DNA of 64,000 nucleotides from Lasiodiplodia sp. COLG20 (taxonomy: Eukaryota > Ascomycota > Dothideomycetes > Botryosphaeriales > Botryosphaeriaceae), in the NCBI GenBank assembly GCA_009801085.1, contig VNWV01000001.1:7936001-8000000 (forward strand). The letters run 5' to 3'. The position numbers were made by a program, and so were the translations under genes. Positions 13,705 to 23,585 of the stretch are shown in pieces. Each line of letters opens with the position of its first letter. Within the stretch, counting starts at the first letter, position 1. Under the pieces are notes generated by a model. The model was not told the DNA's origin, ran no database searches, and saw nothing but the letters and a program-made list of their open reading frames with translations.

Positions 13705-14964
13705 TCAGATGTCAACGCCATCCATGCAGTGGCCACACCAACCACAGTCCTTGTCGCAAATGCTCCAATCATTTCCGTCTCCAAAACCATAGCCATAACC
13801 GTAGTCGTAGCCAAAATTTCCACTTGCATAGCCATACCCTGAGGATGAACTTCCTCCAGATCCTCCAGATCCTCCACCACCTCCACCACCACTTCGACCT
13901 GGACGGCCACGCTGGCTGCGATGCTTCGGCTTGGGGGGCTTCGTCTTCTTTGCCGAAGAAGAGGAGGGTACATCGTTCGATTCTGCTGCCCGGTTTGTTG
14001 ATACGGGATCGGCAGCACTTGTTTGCTTCTGCTTCGAGCCTGAGTCTCCCGGGGCGGACGCTGCAGTCTTAGATGAGGGTTTGTGCTTTGCAGATTGCCG
14101 CTGGTGGTTGCGCAGCGCATTCGCGTCCTTCAAAGTTTTCCCACAACTGCACTGGACGCCGCCCTTCAATGAACGATCTTCAGCACTACTAATTCTCGTG
14201 TCATTGGCAGCAGCTTCAGTTTCCTTGGGCTTCCGGCTCGATGACGAACTCGAAACCTCCTCTCCCGTCTTTTGCTCCTTCCTTTGGTCCTTCCCCTCTT
14301 CTCCCCGGCGACGAACTTTCCCCGTGTACACGGCCATCTGGCTCCCGGGCGTGTGTACTGATGAGCCGGGCAAGTGCTTGTACACCTCAGCCCAGGTATC
14401 GAAAACACGTCCGCACTCGCAGAGATGCACGTTTGTCCCCTCTACCTCGTCCTTTTCCAATACACCATTGCCGCCAACGGTAATTTTGTTTAGCCGCGCC
14501 TCTTCAATTAATTCTGACGGCGCCTCTCCCAAAGCCTTCAGAAGAACCATTGCCGGCCTGTCACGGAACGGGCCGGGCGAAGCGTGTGCTTTCGCGTTCT
14601 TGCGGTGCGTCCGCAACGCACCCAGGGTTTGGAACTTCCTGCCGCAGTCGCATTGGATATCGGGGGGTTGAGTGTGACGACCGGGTATGTTGGTACTGTT
14701 TCTCTTCTTCTTTGTGGACTTGCTGCTTGGCAGCTGTTTCTCTGAATCATTCTGCGCTGGCTGTTGTTCTTGCTTCACCACCGCAGCAGTAGCGACTATC
14801 GACTTTTTCTTAGTTCTCTTTGGTGGCTTGCTACCACTGCTTTGGTTATTGTTGGGTTTGGCGGCGTTTTTGCAGGGGCTGGTGGTATGGTTGCCACTTT
14901 CATCGCGAATTGTGGTAGTGGTCTGCTCAGTTGGAGCATTGATGTTCGAATTCGGGGTAGCCAT
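13705..14964 (-). CDS. Protein with three CX1CX12HX6H zinc-finger-like repeats and a Gly/Tyr-rich tail, 419 aa
   Basis: Single exon. I chose the ATG at 14964 (MATPNSN); the frame stays open upstream to 15156, but that part is less protein-like. Residues 1-100 are Lys/Ser/Gln-rich and likely nuclear and disordered. Three finger-like repeats lie at ~105-127, ~182-204 and ~272-294. All have identical spacing: Cys-x-Cys-Gly, 12 residues from the second Cys to His, then six residues to the last His. Canonical C2H2 fingers have two to four residues between the Cys pair. The C-terminus is a poly-Gly/Ser run, then a Tyr-Gly-rich segment, ending with a Cys cluster (ICDKDCGWCGHCMDG). Nucleic-acid binding is an inference. 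Function unknown. Confidence 0.8.
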   Translation of the reverse strand: MATPNSNINAPTEQTTTTIRDESGNHTTSPCKNAAKPNNNQSSGSKPPKRTKKKSIVATAAVVKQEQQPAQNDSEKQLPSSKSTKKKRNSTNIPGRHTQPPDIQCDCGRKFQTLGALRTHRKNAKAHASPGPFRDRPAMVLLKALGEAPSELIEEARLNKITVGGNGVLEKDEVEGTNVHLCECGRVFDTWAEVYKHLPGSSVHTPGSQMAVYTGKVRRRGEEGKDQRKEQKTGEEVSSSSSSRKPKETEAAANDTRISSAEDRSLKGGVQCSCGKTLKDANALRNHQRQSAKHKPSSKTAASAPGDSGSKQKQTSAADPVSTNRAAESNDVPSSSSAKKTKPPKPKHRSQRGRPGRSGGGGGGGSGGSGGSSSSGYGYASGNFGYDYGYGYGFGDGNDWSICDKDCGWCGHCMDGVDI

Positions 14965-15509
14965 CTTGGGTGGTGTAGAGAAAGTAGAATTATTTTGAAT
15001 GGGTGTGGCTGAAGAGCTGCGGAGAGAGAAAAGAAGAGGGGAAAGCCAGGAGACTTTAAATGCTGGTTGGAGGTGTGCGGCACTTGCTGACACGTCAAGC
15101 TGCTGTGCGGCGAGGGTCTGCATGGGTGTGGTTTGTTGTTTATGCAAGCTGCGCATGGGTAGCGAATGAGATGGTGCAGGCGGGTCGGCACATCACTGAG
15201 CTAACAAGTAATGGATCGACATTGGTTCGAACGAGAACTTTAATTAGACATCTCGTCCATAGGTTAAAAACACCTTGGATCGAACGAATGCTTGATTTTA
15301 TGCTTTCTCAACAATAGCGTCTCACTGAAATGGAGAAGTCGTTGCCGCCAAAGCATCCACCGAGCCTAACCTCCCGCGCGGCACAGAGCGGGGACACGAA
15401 ACACAGACCATCAGCTTGTAGGCAACAACGAAAATCCTAAAAGCAAATATGCGGCTGAACTTGTCCTCGATGACTCGGAACCTGCATTTCCTCCCAGCCA
15501 CACATCTAT
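14965..15509. other. Divergent intergenic region between zinc-finger and F-box genes
   Basis: About 545 bases separate the two divergent start codons. The first ~190 bases remain open in the zinc-finger frame and may be leader. No specific regulatory site was recognised. Confidence 0.4.
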
Positions 15510-17051
15510 TTGCACCCCATGGCGCACCAAAATCCACGTATGCTCAGCCGGACAAGGCTGGACGCTCTGACAACGGAGCTCATAGACGAGATACTGGTTC
15601 TTCTTGACCACGAATCCTTAAAACGCCTTCGCTCTTGTTGCAAATGGCTGGCCAGGGATAGCGCGCGCCATCTCTTCCGAACAATTCGCGTCGATCTCAG
15701 TGTCCAAAGCATGGAACGCATCATCGGGATTGCCGAGATTGATGCCATCTCCAGCTGCGTAAGGAATCTGGTCTTACTGAATTGGGAAGGCTGGCGCGAA
15801 TATGAATACGACGAGTTCTGCAATAAGCTCGTCCTTGAAGGTGAACCTGCAACATAGCTGCGATGGTGAGTGTCGCTAATTCAGACGACAGATTGGCGGA
15901 CTAGAAGGGACGAAGGCTTTATGAAACCGCTGTACGATGAGTATATGGATGACTGCGATGAATGCAGCCTAGCGTGGTGCCTTAAAAATGCTCCGCGGCC
16001 TCTTCATTACACTACAAAGGACCGGGCAGCCGCAAAACGAGCATTGTCAAGATATGAACGGGCTTGCCTTGGATTTGAGGCTGCGGTAATGAAGTTTCCG
16101 AACCTTAAACACGTCAATGCCGACTTTGGGGCCCCTTTCAAAAGGATCCAGCGGTGGCGAGCCTATCAACTTGAGCCAGCCAAATTCGAGTCTCATGGCA
16201 ATCATGCGAGCGACGATGCATACTTCGCAGCCAGAGCCCTTTTGCTCCGGGCCCTTGGCTTGCGCAGTTCTCTGAGCGACAGCTTGACCTCTTTGAATCT
16301 CGACATCACCGAAGAGTTGTGGGCCGTAGGCGAGCTGGACCGCTTCTGGAGGGAAAACGATAACTTCAACGCCAGAAATGGACATGTCGACGAAAGTCTC
16401 ATCAAGCAGCAGGTGAATCTGATGGAAGACTCCTTCATCCATCTCACGGATTTGCGCATTGGGGTCCTTGAACGCGGCTTCCCAACTCCGTATAGGGACT
16501 TAGTCTTACCCCGCTTCCTTCGAAGAGCCAAAAAGCTCCAGCGCCTTGATCTCTCTCTTCCAACCACCTGGCTTCTCGCAGAAGGTGGTACTGAAGACAT
16601 TCTCGGCAGGATTGTGGGTGGCCTGCGGTGGCCAGAGCTTCGAGAAGTTACACTCCAAGTAGCCTTCACCTTCGGCTCTTTCCTCGACTTCGTATCAGCA
16701 CACGCCGAGACTATCACCTCGCTCACTCTGTACCGATGCGACATGTTCGGTGGCACTTGGCCAAACATGTACCGGGCCATGCACGATATTCATTTCCGAA
16801 GTTTGAGACGTCTCAACTTCAGGCAGTGTGCGGACCAAGACCCTGACGTACCTCCATTGGCTGCCTTTTCTCACAATAACACCGTTGTTTCTCATCATTC
16901 ACTGTTCCAGATGAAGGAGTTGTGGATGGGCTATTCAGAGGAGATATACTCGTATATCTTAGGAAAGATTAATTTGATGCCTCCGCTATTCCGATGCGGT
17001 GGTTACGAAAGCGAGCAAAGCGAGGACGACGTAGTGGTGGTAAAGAAGTAA
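15510..17051 (+). CDS. F-box protein, 496 aa
   Basis: Probable substrate-recognition subunit of an SCF ubiquitin ligase. Exons 15510-15840 and 15892-17051 are joined across a 51-nt intron with a weak GTGAAC donor and an ACAG acceptor. An in-frame TAG at 15855 makes the splice necessary, and the join restores frame (KLVLE-DWRTRR). The F-box lies at residues ~17-57 (LTTELIDEILVLLDHESLKRLRSCCKWLA). The remaining ~430 residues have the pattern of irregular leucine-rich or solenoid fungal F-box proteins (FPNLKHVNADF, LQRLDLSLPTTW, SLRRLNFRQC). ATG 15519 is an alternative start. The target protein is unknown; such genes are numerous and fast-evolving in filamentous fungi. Confidence 0.82.
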
Positions 17052-17078
17052 TCATCCAATTTTCAGGGGCGTTAGAGG

Positions 17079-17225
17079 ATGCGATTGCTACTCCACAGCC
17101 AAGGCTGCATTCAACGCGGGAATACTGCTTTCAAAGGTGAACTCACGAGAGAGGACCTTTCCAAGCAGATCCAAAAGTCGGTTATGGAGGCGCAGGAGGC
17201 TGCTGGAAAGATCATTGCAGTATAA
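17079..17225 (+). CDS. Possible small ORF, 48 aa
   Basis: Opens 28 bases after the F-box stop. Its second half (GELTREDLSKQIQKSVMEA followed by QEAAGKIIAV) has the charged and hydrophobic periodicity of a real amphipathic helix, unlike the surrounding frames. It could be a micro-protein, an isolated exon or a remnant of a lost gene. No family was recognised. Confidence 0.25.
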   Translation: MRLLLHSQGCIQRGNTAFKGELTREDLSKQIQKSVMEAQEAAGKIIAV

Positions 17226-17316
17226 AAGTGGGCGGTGGGTAGGTGAGATGATTTGTTTCCTTGTAATTGCTCTAGAGAGTAGTCGTTAGCAATCAAACCA
17301 TAGGTTCTATCTGGCT

Positions 17317-17457
17317 ATGAATATCGCGGCCTATATCCTGGGCTTGATGTTGAAAGGGGAATTGAAAAAGATAGAGGGCATCACGAACTGGATCGCGGCC
17401 CACATCCTGGGCTGTAGCTTTGCGGGGGTGAGTGAATCGCTTTTAACGAGCAACTAA
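17317..17457 (+). CDS. Possible small ORF with internal repeat, 46 aa
   Basis: Starts MNIAAYILGLMLKG and later repeats WIAAHILGCSFAG. The underlying DNA carries a 22-bp near-identical direct repeat at about 17323-17344 and 17392-17413, 69-70 bp apart. A GTGAGT after the second repeat could instead be an intron donor. The peptide looks amphipathic. Low confidence that it is expressed. Confidence 0.2.
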   Translation: MNIAAYILGLMLKGELKKIEGITNWIAAHILGCSFAGVSESLLTSN

Positions 17458-17535
17458 CCATCTTCTATCCGAGTCTATGACTACTGTCTAAACTCATAAC
17501 CACTTGAAATACATCCACGAAGTTTTTACGCGTCC

Positions 17536-19175
17536 TTAGGGATTGGAAGTGCCCGTGAATAAGCCTTTTTTTTGGTAAGCAGTGTCGGGGTGGTTGCGGA
17601 TAGCTTTCCAATGCAAACAGTGGTGACGCATGTGCTTGGTCATGACAACTATAGGTGATGTGTTCGTTTCTGACAATTTGGTCCTTTCAAGAACCTTGGT
17701 TACGTTCATCCTAGACCACCTCGGGTTCAGCTTCATCCAGTCCTCAGGAGCGTTCACTGATGGGATTGCAGCCCCGCAGCCTAGGCCGCACTCGGCGATG
17801 GCCCATGGCCCTTTTTTCCAGCTAAGGTAGACCGCCTTTCCATCGAGAGTACCTGCGTCTGGGTGAGCGGCTGTCCAAAGATCATCCTCCGGTGTGGAGT
17901 AATTTCTCCTTGGAGTATTAGCCAGCTGGGTCCCAGCTGATGGTGTAGCTGTGGACGGTGTAGTCGCAGATGGTGCGGGCGTGGAAGGTGCGGCTGTAGA
18001 TGGTGCAGCTGTAGAAGGTCCGGGCACAGAAGGTCCGGCTGTAGAAGGTCCGGCTGTAGAAGGTCCGGCTGTAGATGGTACGGGCGTGGATGGGGGTCTC
18101 TGTGCTCTGGGGCTATCTATCTGGCTGCCTGGGCGTTTCTTGGAGTTGCGGTTTTCGGTTACAGAATGCCCAGTTGCTGCTGCTGGGTTTGGTGGGACTA
18201 TTAAGTCATTCCTACCGACGCGCCGTGGCTGCTCTGCCTCTTGATGATCCAACGAGTCATCCTTCTTCTTTCGTACCGGCCCCCATCCAACCAGAGCAGC
18301 GAAGTCGTAAGGATGCGGAGGGACAGCCTCAAGGACAGCAGGAGAGTCCTTGAGCTTCCACCGCATATAGGTGGAGAGCTGCTGTGGGTGGACGGCAGTG
18401 TTTTTAAGAAAGAGGTACAGCATTATTGCACCCCAGGATGCCCCATGCTCTAGCGCAGCCGTAATCTCACCAAGCGGAATATTTGCTGTCCTTTGTCGGA
18501 GCGGTCTGAAGTCGTGCATAGCAAACCAATTGACGATGGTTGCCGTTATTATAGGAATAGCGACAACCGGCCAGCTCGGTTGTGCGCCGCGAAGAGGTTC
18601 AAGGTGGGCGGAGCTGATTCCATTGAGGACCATGAAGCCCTTGAAAAATTATTCAAGACACTTCGCACCAAAGACGTTTGGTACGGTAGCGTTGCTTTGG
18701 ACCTGGCTGTACAGAAAACTGATCTGATTGAATATCTGTTCAAGAAGAATTTCAGCGAGAGAAGATTATAGGTTAGAGCTGAACTGAGTACTTTAGAAGG
18801 GTCGGGCGCCTCTAAGTCAACCCAGTGTCCTGCAGCCATCGGGTCCTCTCCTTTGTCGCCCGGCGTAACGGGGACAAATGCATACCCGCGATTGGCGGTG
18901 CAGCGCGTTTCGTGACTGCAGACGTGGCGGCTATTATGACACGCCTTTCGGCTGTTGTTTTTCGACTTCGACTCGTAAGTAACATGAAGGAAGTGGTCGC
19001 AGATACCGAAGCCGCATAAATGCGACCGCTCGAGACGCGCCTGCATCTGCGAGTTCCTTTCCAATATGTCGTCAACCCTCTTCTGGTTGTCTCGCTGCAA
19101 AGCCGCCATGGCGTCACCGGCGGTGAGGCAAGGGCCGTTGGCCACTGCCGCTGCTGCTGCTGCTGGACGATTCAA
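17536..19175 (-). CDS. Lineage-specific protein with PST(A)-type pentapeptide repeats, probably two exons
   Basis: The well-supported part is the 3' ORF 17536-18633, which reads like a real protein: TATIVNWFAMHDFRPLRQR, then YLFLKNTAVHPQQLSTYMRW, a PST-rich repeat, and a Cys/His-bearing C-terminus (ECGLGCG ... MTKHMRHHCLHW). An upstream ORF (from 19175) encodes another Cys/His-containing segment (LCGFGICDHFLHV ... RHVCSHETRC). A tentative 152-nt intron, 18640-18791 (donor GTACTC, acceptor TTCAAG, CTAAC branch-like site), joins them in frame for 495 aa. The donor is weak, so the 5' structure is uncertain. It lies next to the hairpin elements at 19.4-19.75 kb. No known domain. Confidence 0.5.
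17942..18091. repeat. 15-bp coding minisatellite, ten units
   Basis: Ten tandem 15-bp units with consensus GGTCCGGCTGTAGAA (+ strand). On the - strand they encode pentapeptides such as PSTAG and PSTAA in the orphan protein. Three central units are identical, suggesting recent slippage. Because the unit is a multiple of three, copy-number change keeps the frame. Confidence 0.9.
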
Positions 19176-19442
19176 GCTGGTTGCTGCGCGATCGGGCGGG
19201 TGACTGCGGACGGCGGTGAGCGCTGGAAAGCGAAGTCTCTCGCCGATAGTTCTTTGACGGGCGATACAGGTCTGGAGGAGGTCGGCGAATTTTGAACAGA
19301 TGTAAAGAGAGTTGATGGTTGAAAGGTCAGGACAAGCGATTGGAAGGTTTGGTGTAGAGGGGAAGGTACACGGAAGGAAGGAGCGTGCCCGGATACCTGC
19401 TGCTCTCTGTTCTATTACTGCAGACTTACTTTTCGCTCATAC

Positions 19443-19528
19443 CATAGGTACTTGAAGCTATCGTCCGGACATGAATGTATAATTATCAATTCCACATTTG
19501 CATCCGGATGATAGCTTCAACTGCCCAT
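19443..19528. mobile_element. Palindromic MITE-like hairpin, copy 1
   Basis: Two ~26-bp inverted arms (core GAAGCTATCGTCCGGA and its complement) flank an AT-rich loop of ~33 bp. The arms have diverged at a few positions. It is preceded by TTTTCGCTCAT and followed by a T10/A15 palindrome and AAGGCATACTTAC. Both flanks recur at copy 3 (42.2 kb), so the repeat unit is larger than the hairpin. Confidence 0.8.
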
Positions 19529-19665
19529 AAATGTTTCTTTTTTTTTTAAAAAAAAAAAAAAAGAACTAAGGCATACTTACAGGGGGGTGTTGCAGCCAAA
19601 GGCTAGCGTTAAGAATGGTAAGGCCCCAAGCATAACTCAGCTCGTTTCTTAGAAAAATAACATAT

Positions 19666-19750
19666 GTGGGTAGCTGAGGCTATCGTCCGGACGTGAGTGT
19701 ATAATTATTAATTCAACATTTACATCCGGACGATAGCTTCAACTACCCAC
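19666..19750. mobile_element. Palindromic MITE-like hairpin, copy 2
   Basis: 85 bp. The right arm is TCCGGACGATAGCTTC followed by AACTACCCAC; the left arm matches its complement apart from two transitions. The right flank (TCCACGCTGGCCATCGGCT) is the reverse complement of the left flank of copies 3 and 4. The left flank holds a weaker direct version (AGCCAAAGGCTAGCGTTAA, about 19594). Copy 2 may therefore be a ~195-bp element with terminal inverted repeats. Confidence 0.8.
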
Positions 19751-20015
19751 GACATGCGCAAAAATCCACGCTGGCCATCGGCTCCAAGAGGGGGCTGTAC
19801 ACTCTTTTCATTTCTAGGGCTTGCTGCAGTACCCCTCTGTATCAGCAACTCCATTTCTTAGCGAGGCTGTAACCCTGCTATACCACCTATAGAAACCAAC
19901 GAACTAACAGTTAAGAAATAAGATGAAATACCTGACATTTTCAGCCAAATCACTCCCGATCCAACCGACCAAACGCTTTTCGACTCTATACTCCCCAGGA
20001 CACAGGACACGCACT

Positions 20016-21160
20016 CTACTTCCACGCCACACTCCACGTATTCTGTCCCTTCCTAAACGGAACAACCTCCACCTCACCCGCCTTGTGCCTCACAACATCC
20101 ACAACCTTCTCTCCTTGCCTCTTCAACACGATCCTCTCCCCACGCTCGTCGCCAACCTTGTAGAACGCTCTCCCGTATCCGCTCAAAAATCCCTCCAGAT
20201 TCTCCTTCGTCACCTCCTCCTCCTTCAACCATCCCTTCGTCACCGCCGCCTCAAACGCGTCCAGGACCAATTGCACCGCATACGGCTGGGTGAAGACTCC
20301 GGCAGCAGCACCGGGCCCGCTCTTCGCAGTGATAGGATGCGGGGCGCTGTCGGTACCGAAGAAGAACTTGGGGCCGCCCTGGGCGGCGGCGCGCAGCAGG
20401 GCGTGGCGGTCGGCGGGGAGCTTGGCGACAGGCTTGCAGAAGTGGAAGGCGTTGCCGACGACGTCGTCGACGGTGAGGTAGAGGTGGTGGGCGGTGATGG
20501 TGGCCGCGACCATGTCGCCGCAGCTCTCGACGGCGGCGATGGCGGCCGCCGACGTGCAGTGCTCGAGGATGATGCGCAGCTTGGGGAACTTTGCGTGCAG
20601 CTCGCGCAGCGTGGGCAGGAAGCGCTCCTCGGCGTTCAGCACCGTGATGTCGCCCGCGGCCGACGCCGACGGCGGCAGCTCGCCGTGCAGGTTCAGCACC
20701 ATGTCCTGCCGCTCCATCTCGGCGAAGACCGGGTAGAAGGACGCGTAGTCGACGACGCCCGCCGACGAGTTGGTCGTCACGCCCGCTGGGTAAGACTTCA
20801 CGCCGGTGACGCCGGCTTTCTTGGCCGCAACAATGGTTTCCGGGGTAATGTCCGGGTGTAGGTAGAGCGAGGAGAGGAAGGTGACGTTCGGCTCGATGGC
20901 TTGCAGGCGGGCGCGGTAGGCGAGGGTAGCGTCGACGGTGGTGAGCGGCGGGACGAGGTTAGGCTGCGGGAGAGAAGTGAAAAGGTTAGCTCAAAGAAGC
21001 CCAGCGGAATTGATGACTCTCATACCATGACATAGACGGTATTCACGCCTCCTTGGCGTATGGTGGGAGTGACGGTTTCCATCATTGCACCGTCGCGCAG
21101 ATGGACGTGCATATCGGCCGCGGCGGGCAACTCTAGACCGTCGAACTTTTCGAGAGGCAT
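20016..21160 (-). CDS. URA4: Dihydroorotase
   Basis: Cyclises N-carbamoyl-L-aspartate to dihydroorotate, the third step of UMP synthesis, in the cytosol. Exons are 21026-21160 and 20016-20963, giving 360 aa (yeast Ura4 364). The start ATG at 21160 gives MPLEKFDGLELPAAADMHVHLRDG, with the zinc-binding HxH close to the N-terminus. The intron sits after VYVM, and the join reads VYVMPNLVPPLTTVDA, as expected for the single-domain dimeric (PyrC/Ura4) type. Further metal and active-site motifs are KSYPAGVTTNS (carbamylated Lys), NLHGE, ILEHCTS and FFGTDSAPHP. The gene is complete. Fungal CAD-type proteins lack an active DHOase, so this stand-alone enzyme is the expected source. Confidence 0.96.
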
Positions 21161-21428
21161 TGAGGGGGTGTTGATGATCGCAAGAGAGAGGGGGGTGTAG
21201 GATAATGACGAGAAGTTAAAGTGTGGAGAGAGAGCGTGGGGTATGGAGGGGCAGCTCAGAAATTCTGTGACGTCGGCGATAGTCGGAGATATAATCTGAA
21301 CATTGGCCAATCGCATTGAGGCTGATCGGCAACACGCTACAGATCTTCAAACGTAGAGTGAAAACGATTCTACCGGTTATCTTACAATACACATAAAACA
21401 GCCTGTTGTCTTTTTATGTACTCTTAGT

Positions 21429-22819
21429 CTACCTCCTTCTTCTCGGCCTGTCCGCTTTCTCCTCAGCCTGCCTCCGCTTCTCGTAATCCGCCGCTCGGCT
21501 TAAGAACTCTTTGGCCTGCTTGGTTTTGGCTCGTGAATCCTGTGCCATGCCCGCCCTCCTCAAAACTCCCTCTTTGAATTCCCTGAGCTCCTTCCTGGTC
21601 TCCTTGTACGAGCTCTTAAGCCTGTCCAATGGGCTCTGTTCCATGGTCTTCTTGTTGATCGGGCCAGCGTGAGCGATGCTAGACTTCACAGAGGGTGGCT
21701 CCCACTTGAACTGTCCGAGAGTGGGCGAAATGCTGCGAGCCTGCACGTCGATGACGCCGGGCCGGGGCTTTGGCGCGGTGTGGACAATTGGGGAGAGGCC
21801 CAACATGTCGCGGACACTCGGGTTGCGGAGAAGCTTCGACTGCAGCATACCGAGCGTGGAGGCGGCGAAAAAGGAAAGCTGCACCGTCGCCGGTTGGGCA
21901 ATGGTGAAGATCACGGCGATTATGGGCATGAAGTAGAGCAGGAACTTCCTCTGCAGGCCGGTCAACTGCTTCATGGCTCCGGTTTCACCACCTGTCTGCC
22001 TGGGAGTTAGCGAAAGTGGCGGCGCGAACTGCAGCGTCAACTGACCCTCGAAATGATGTGAATGAGCGCACCGAAGGCGACCGGCAAGATACAATACGGG
22101 TCTGCCACAGTGAGGTCCTTCAACCACAAGAGGCCACCGGTCTCGAGCCCCGGAACCGGCAGCGCAGCCATAGCCCTCAGCAGCTTCCATGTGCAGTAAC
22201 CGGTGATAGCCTGGGCGGCGGGAGCGTAGAAAGCCTCCCATACTTTGATGCCCGCGTGTTTATAAACCTGCATGAGCTCCATGCGCGCCATCATCATCTG
22301 ATCCGTATTTCCTGCGATGCGCGCCGCGTTCATCTTTGCGCTCAGCGGGTCCGTGACCTCCTTGAGCGCCGTCTGGCGCGCCGTGACATCCGACGTCTTC
22401 ATGAACAGCGGAAACAATGCCGTGCGCACGATGACGGCCGTCGCGATGATGGACGACCACCATGGGAGGTCTCCCCAGATGTGCACATGTTCGAGCAGCC
22501 ATTCGATGCATGAAGTCGGCCCCCAGCCGTAGTCTAGGCCAATGGCCTTTAGGTAGCCGATCTGCTCGGGCATGTTGGCGATGTTGGCAAGAAATGCGTC
22601 TGTAACGCCATCAACGCTCTCGGAAGCGGCTTGGACGGGTGCGCTGGAGGCTGCATCGGCGGCTGCTGCTTTGGAGTTCTCGAGGACCGACGATGCTGCT
22701 GAGGTCGAGGCGAAGCGCATTGCGGACACGATGGAGCCCGCAACAAGGGGCGTGCGGAGAGCGGGAGCATTCAGTGCACTGCGGAGGCCCAGCGAAGGGT
22801 TCCGGGCGCGTAGAAGCAC
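21429..22819 (-). CDS. OXA1: Mitochondrial inner-membrane insertase Oxa1
   Basis: YidC/Oxa1/Alb3 family insertase that places mitochondrially encoded and some imported proteins into the inner membrane. Exons are 22046-22819 and 21429-21995, giving 446 aa. The N-terminus (MLLRARNPSLGLRSALNAP...) is Arg/Ser/Ala-rich and acid-free, as in a mitochondrial presequence. The core contains WWSSIIATAVIVRTALFP, the MELMQVYKHAGIKVWEAF loop, and later hydrophobic segments ILPVAFGALIHIIS and FLLYFMPIIAVIFTIAQPA. The C-terminal ~110 residues are Lys/Arg-rich, matching the matrix ribosome-binding tail. The 50-nt intron falls between HIISR and TGGETGA. Confidence 0.95.
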
Positions 22820-23585
22820 GGGTGTTTTCGACGACGCATGTGTAGAGAACTTGATGCTCGGCGATCAGATCAGCGTTTCGGGGACGACCACGGGAAGCAT
22901 ACCTGTCTCGGAGCGCGCAGGGGGCTCTGGAGCGCTATCCTGGTGTAATTGGCGGGCCGGAGCCCTCTGCTTTTCATCATTGTTGCTGACGGCGCTGTGC
23001 TATGAAGTTTTCGTTGCTGCCGCGGATGCGAAGTTGACCAGAACAAAACTCTGGTTGCTGCAGCCCACCGTAGCCGCACTTCGGCCGCCGCACGCGCGCC
23101 AGTTGCACAGCCCGTCACGCTGCAGGGCAAACAAGGCTGCAGGGCAAACAAGGATGCAGGTCCACTCTCTTCCAATTAATGTCTTCGCTAAACATACACT
23201 TCTGAGTTCTGCCAGCAAATACTGCGAAACCCTAAAAAACCCCTTCCGCATGCACGTTATCAATGCCCCTTCACTCGCGGCCTTGGTCCAACGTGCTCTG
23301 GAGTGTGATGCGGAAAGAGAAGGCTTTTTGGAAAGTAAAACATGCAAAGAAAAGAAGAAACAGCATCGAGCTGAAACCATCGAAGCAAATCAAAAAGCCA
23401 TAAGACCCGGGGAATTGTACAAAATGGCTGTAACCCTCCATAGCTCCTGTTTTTCCATGCTGTTCGCCTCGCACCGATTCCCTTCTAAACGGATGCTATC
23501 CCGTAATCATCTGCTCGTGTTCAGACATGACCGTCCCAATCCGTATGCGCCGCAAAGACGAGAAAAAAATGTTTGGAATGACTGC
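22820..23585. other. Intergenic region upstream of OXA1
   Basis: Holds the OXA1 promoter and the 3' UTR of the KDM5 gene. A 17-bp unit (GCTGCAGGGCAAACAAG) is repeated exactly twice in tandem at 23119-23152, with a partial third copy. The 428-aa + strand ORF crossing this region is rejected as a shadow of OXA1. Confidence 0.5.

Larger units (their letters stand above)
19176..20015. other. Intergenic region carrying two hairpin elements
   Basis: About 840 bases between the 5' end of the orphan gene and the 3' end of URA4. It holds two 85-bp palindromic elements (listed separately) and a T-run/A-run palindrome at about 19539-19562. No gene was seen. Confidence 0.6.

Noticed and set aside
15160..15245. 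B-box-like GGTTCGAAC considered as a tRNA
   Set aside because: The flanking bases cannot form a T stem or acceptor stem and no A box lies at the right distance.
17942..18091. Regular tandem repeat considered as a CRISPR-like array
   Set aside because: Units are directly abutting 15-mers without spacers and lie in a protein-coding frame; this is a eukaryotic coding minisatellite.
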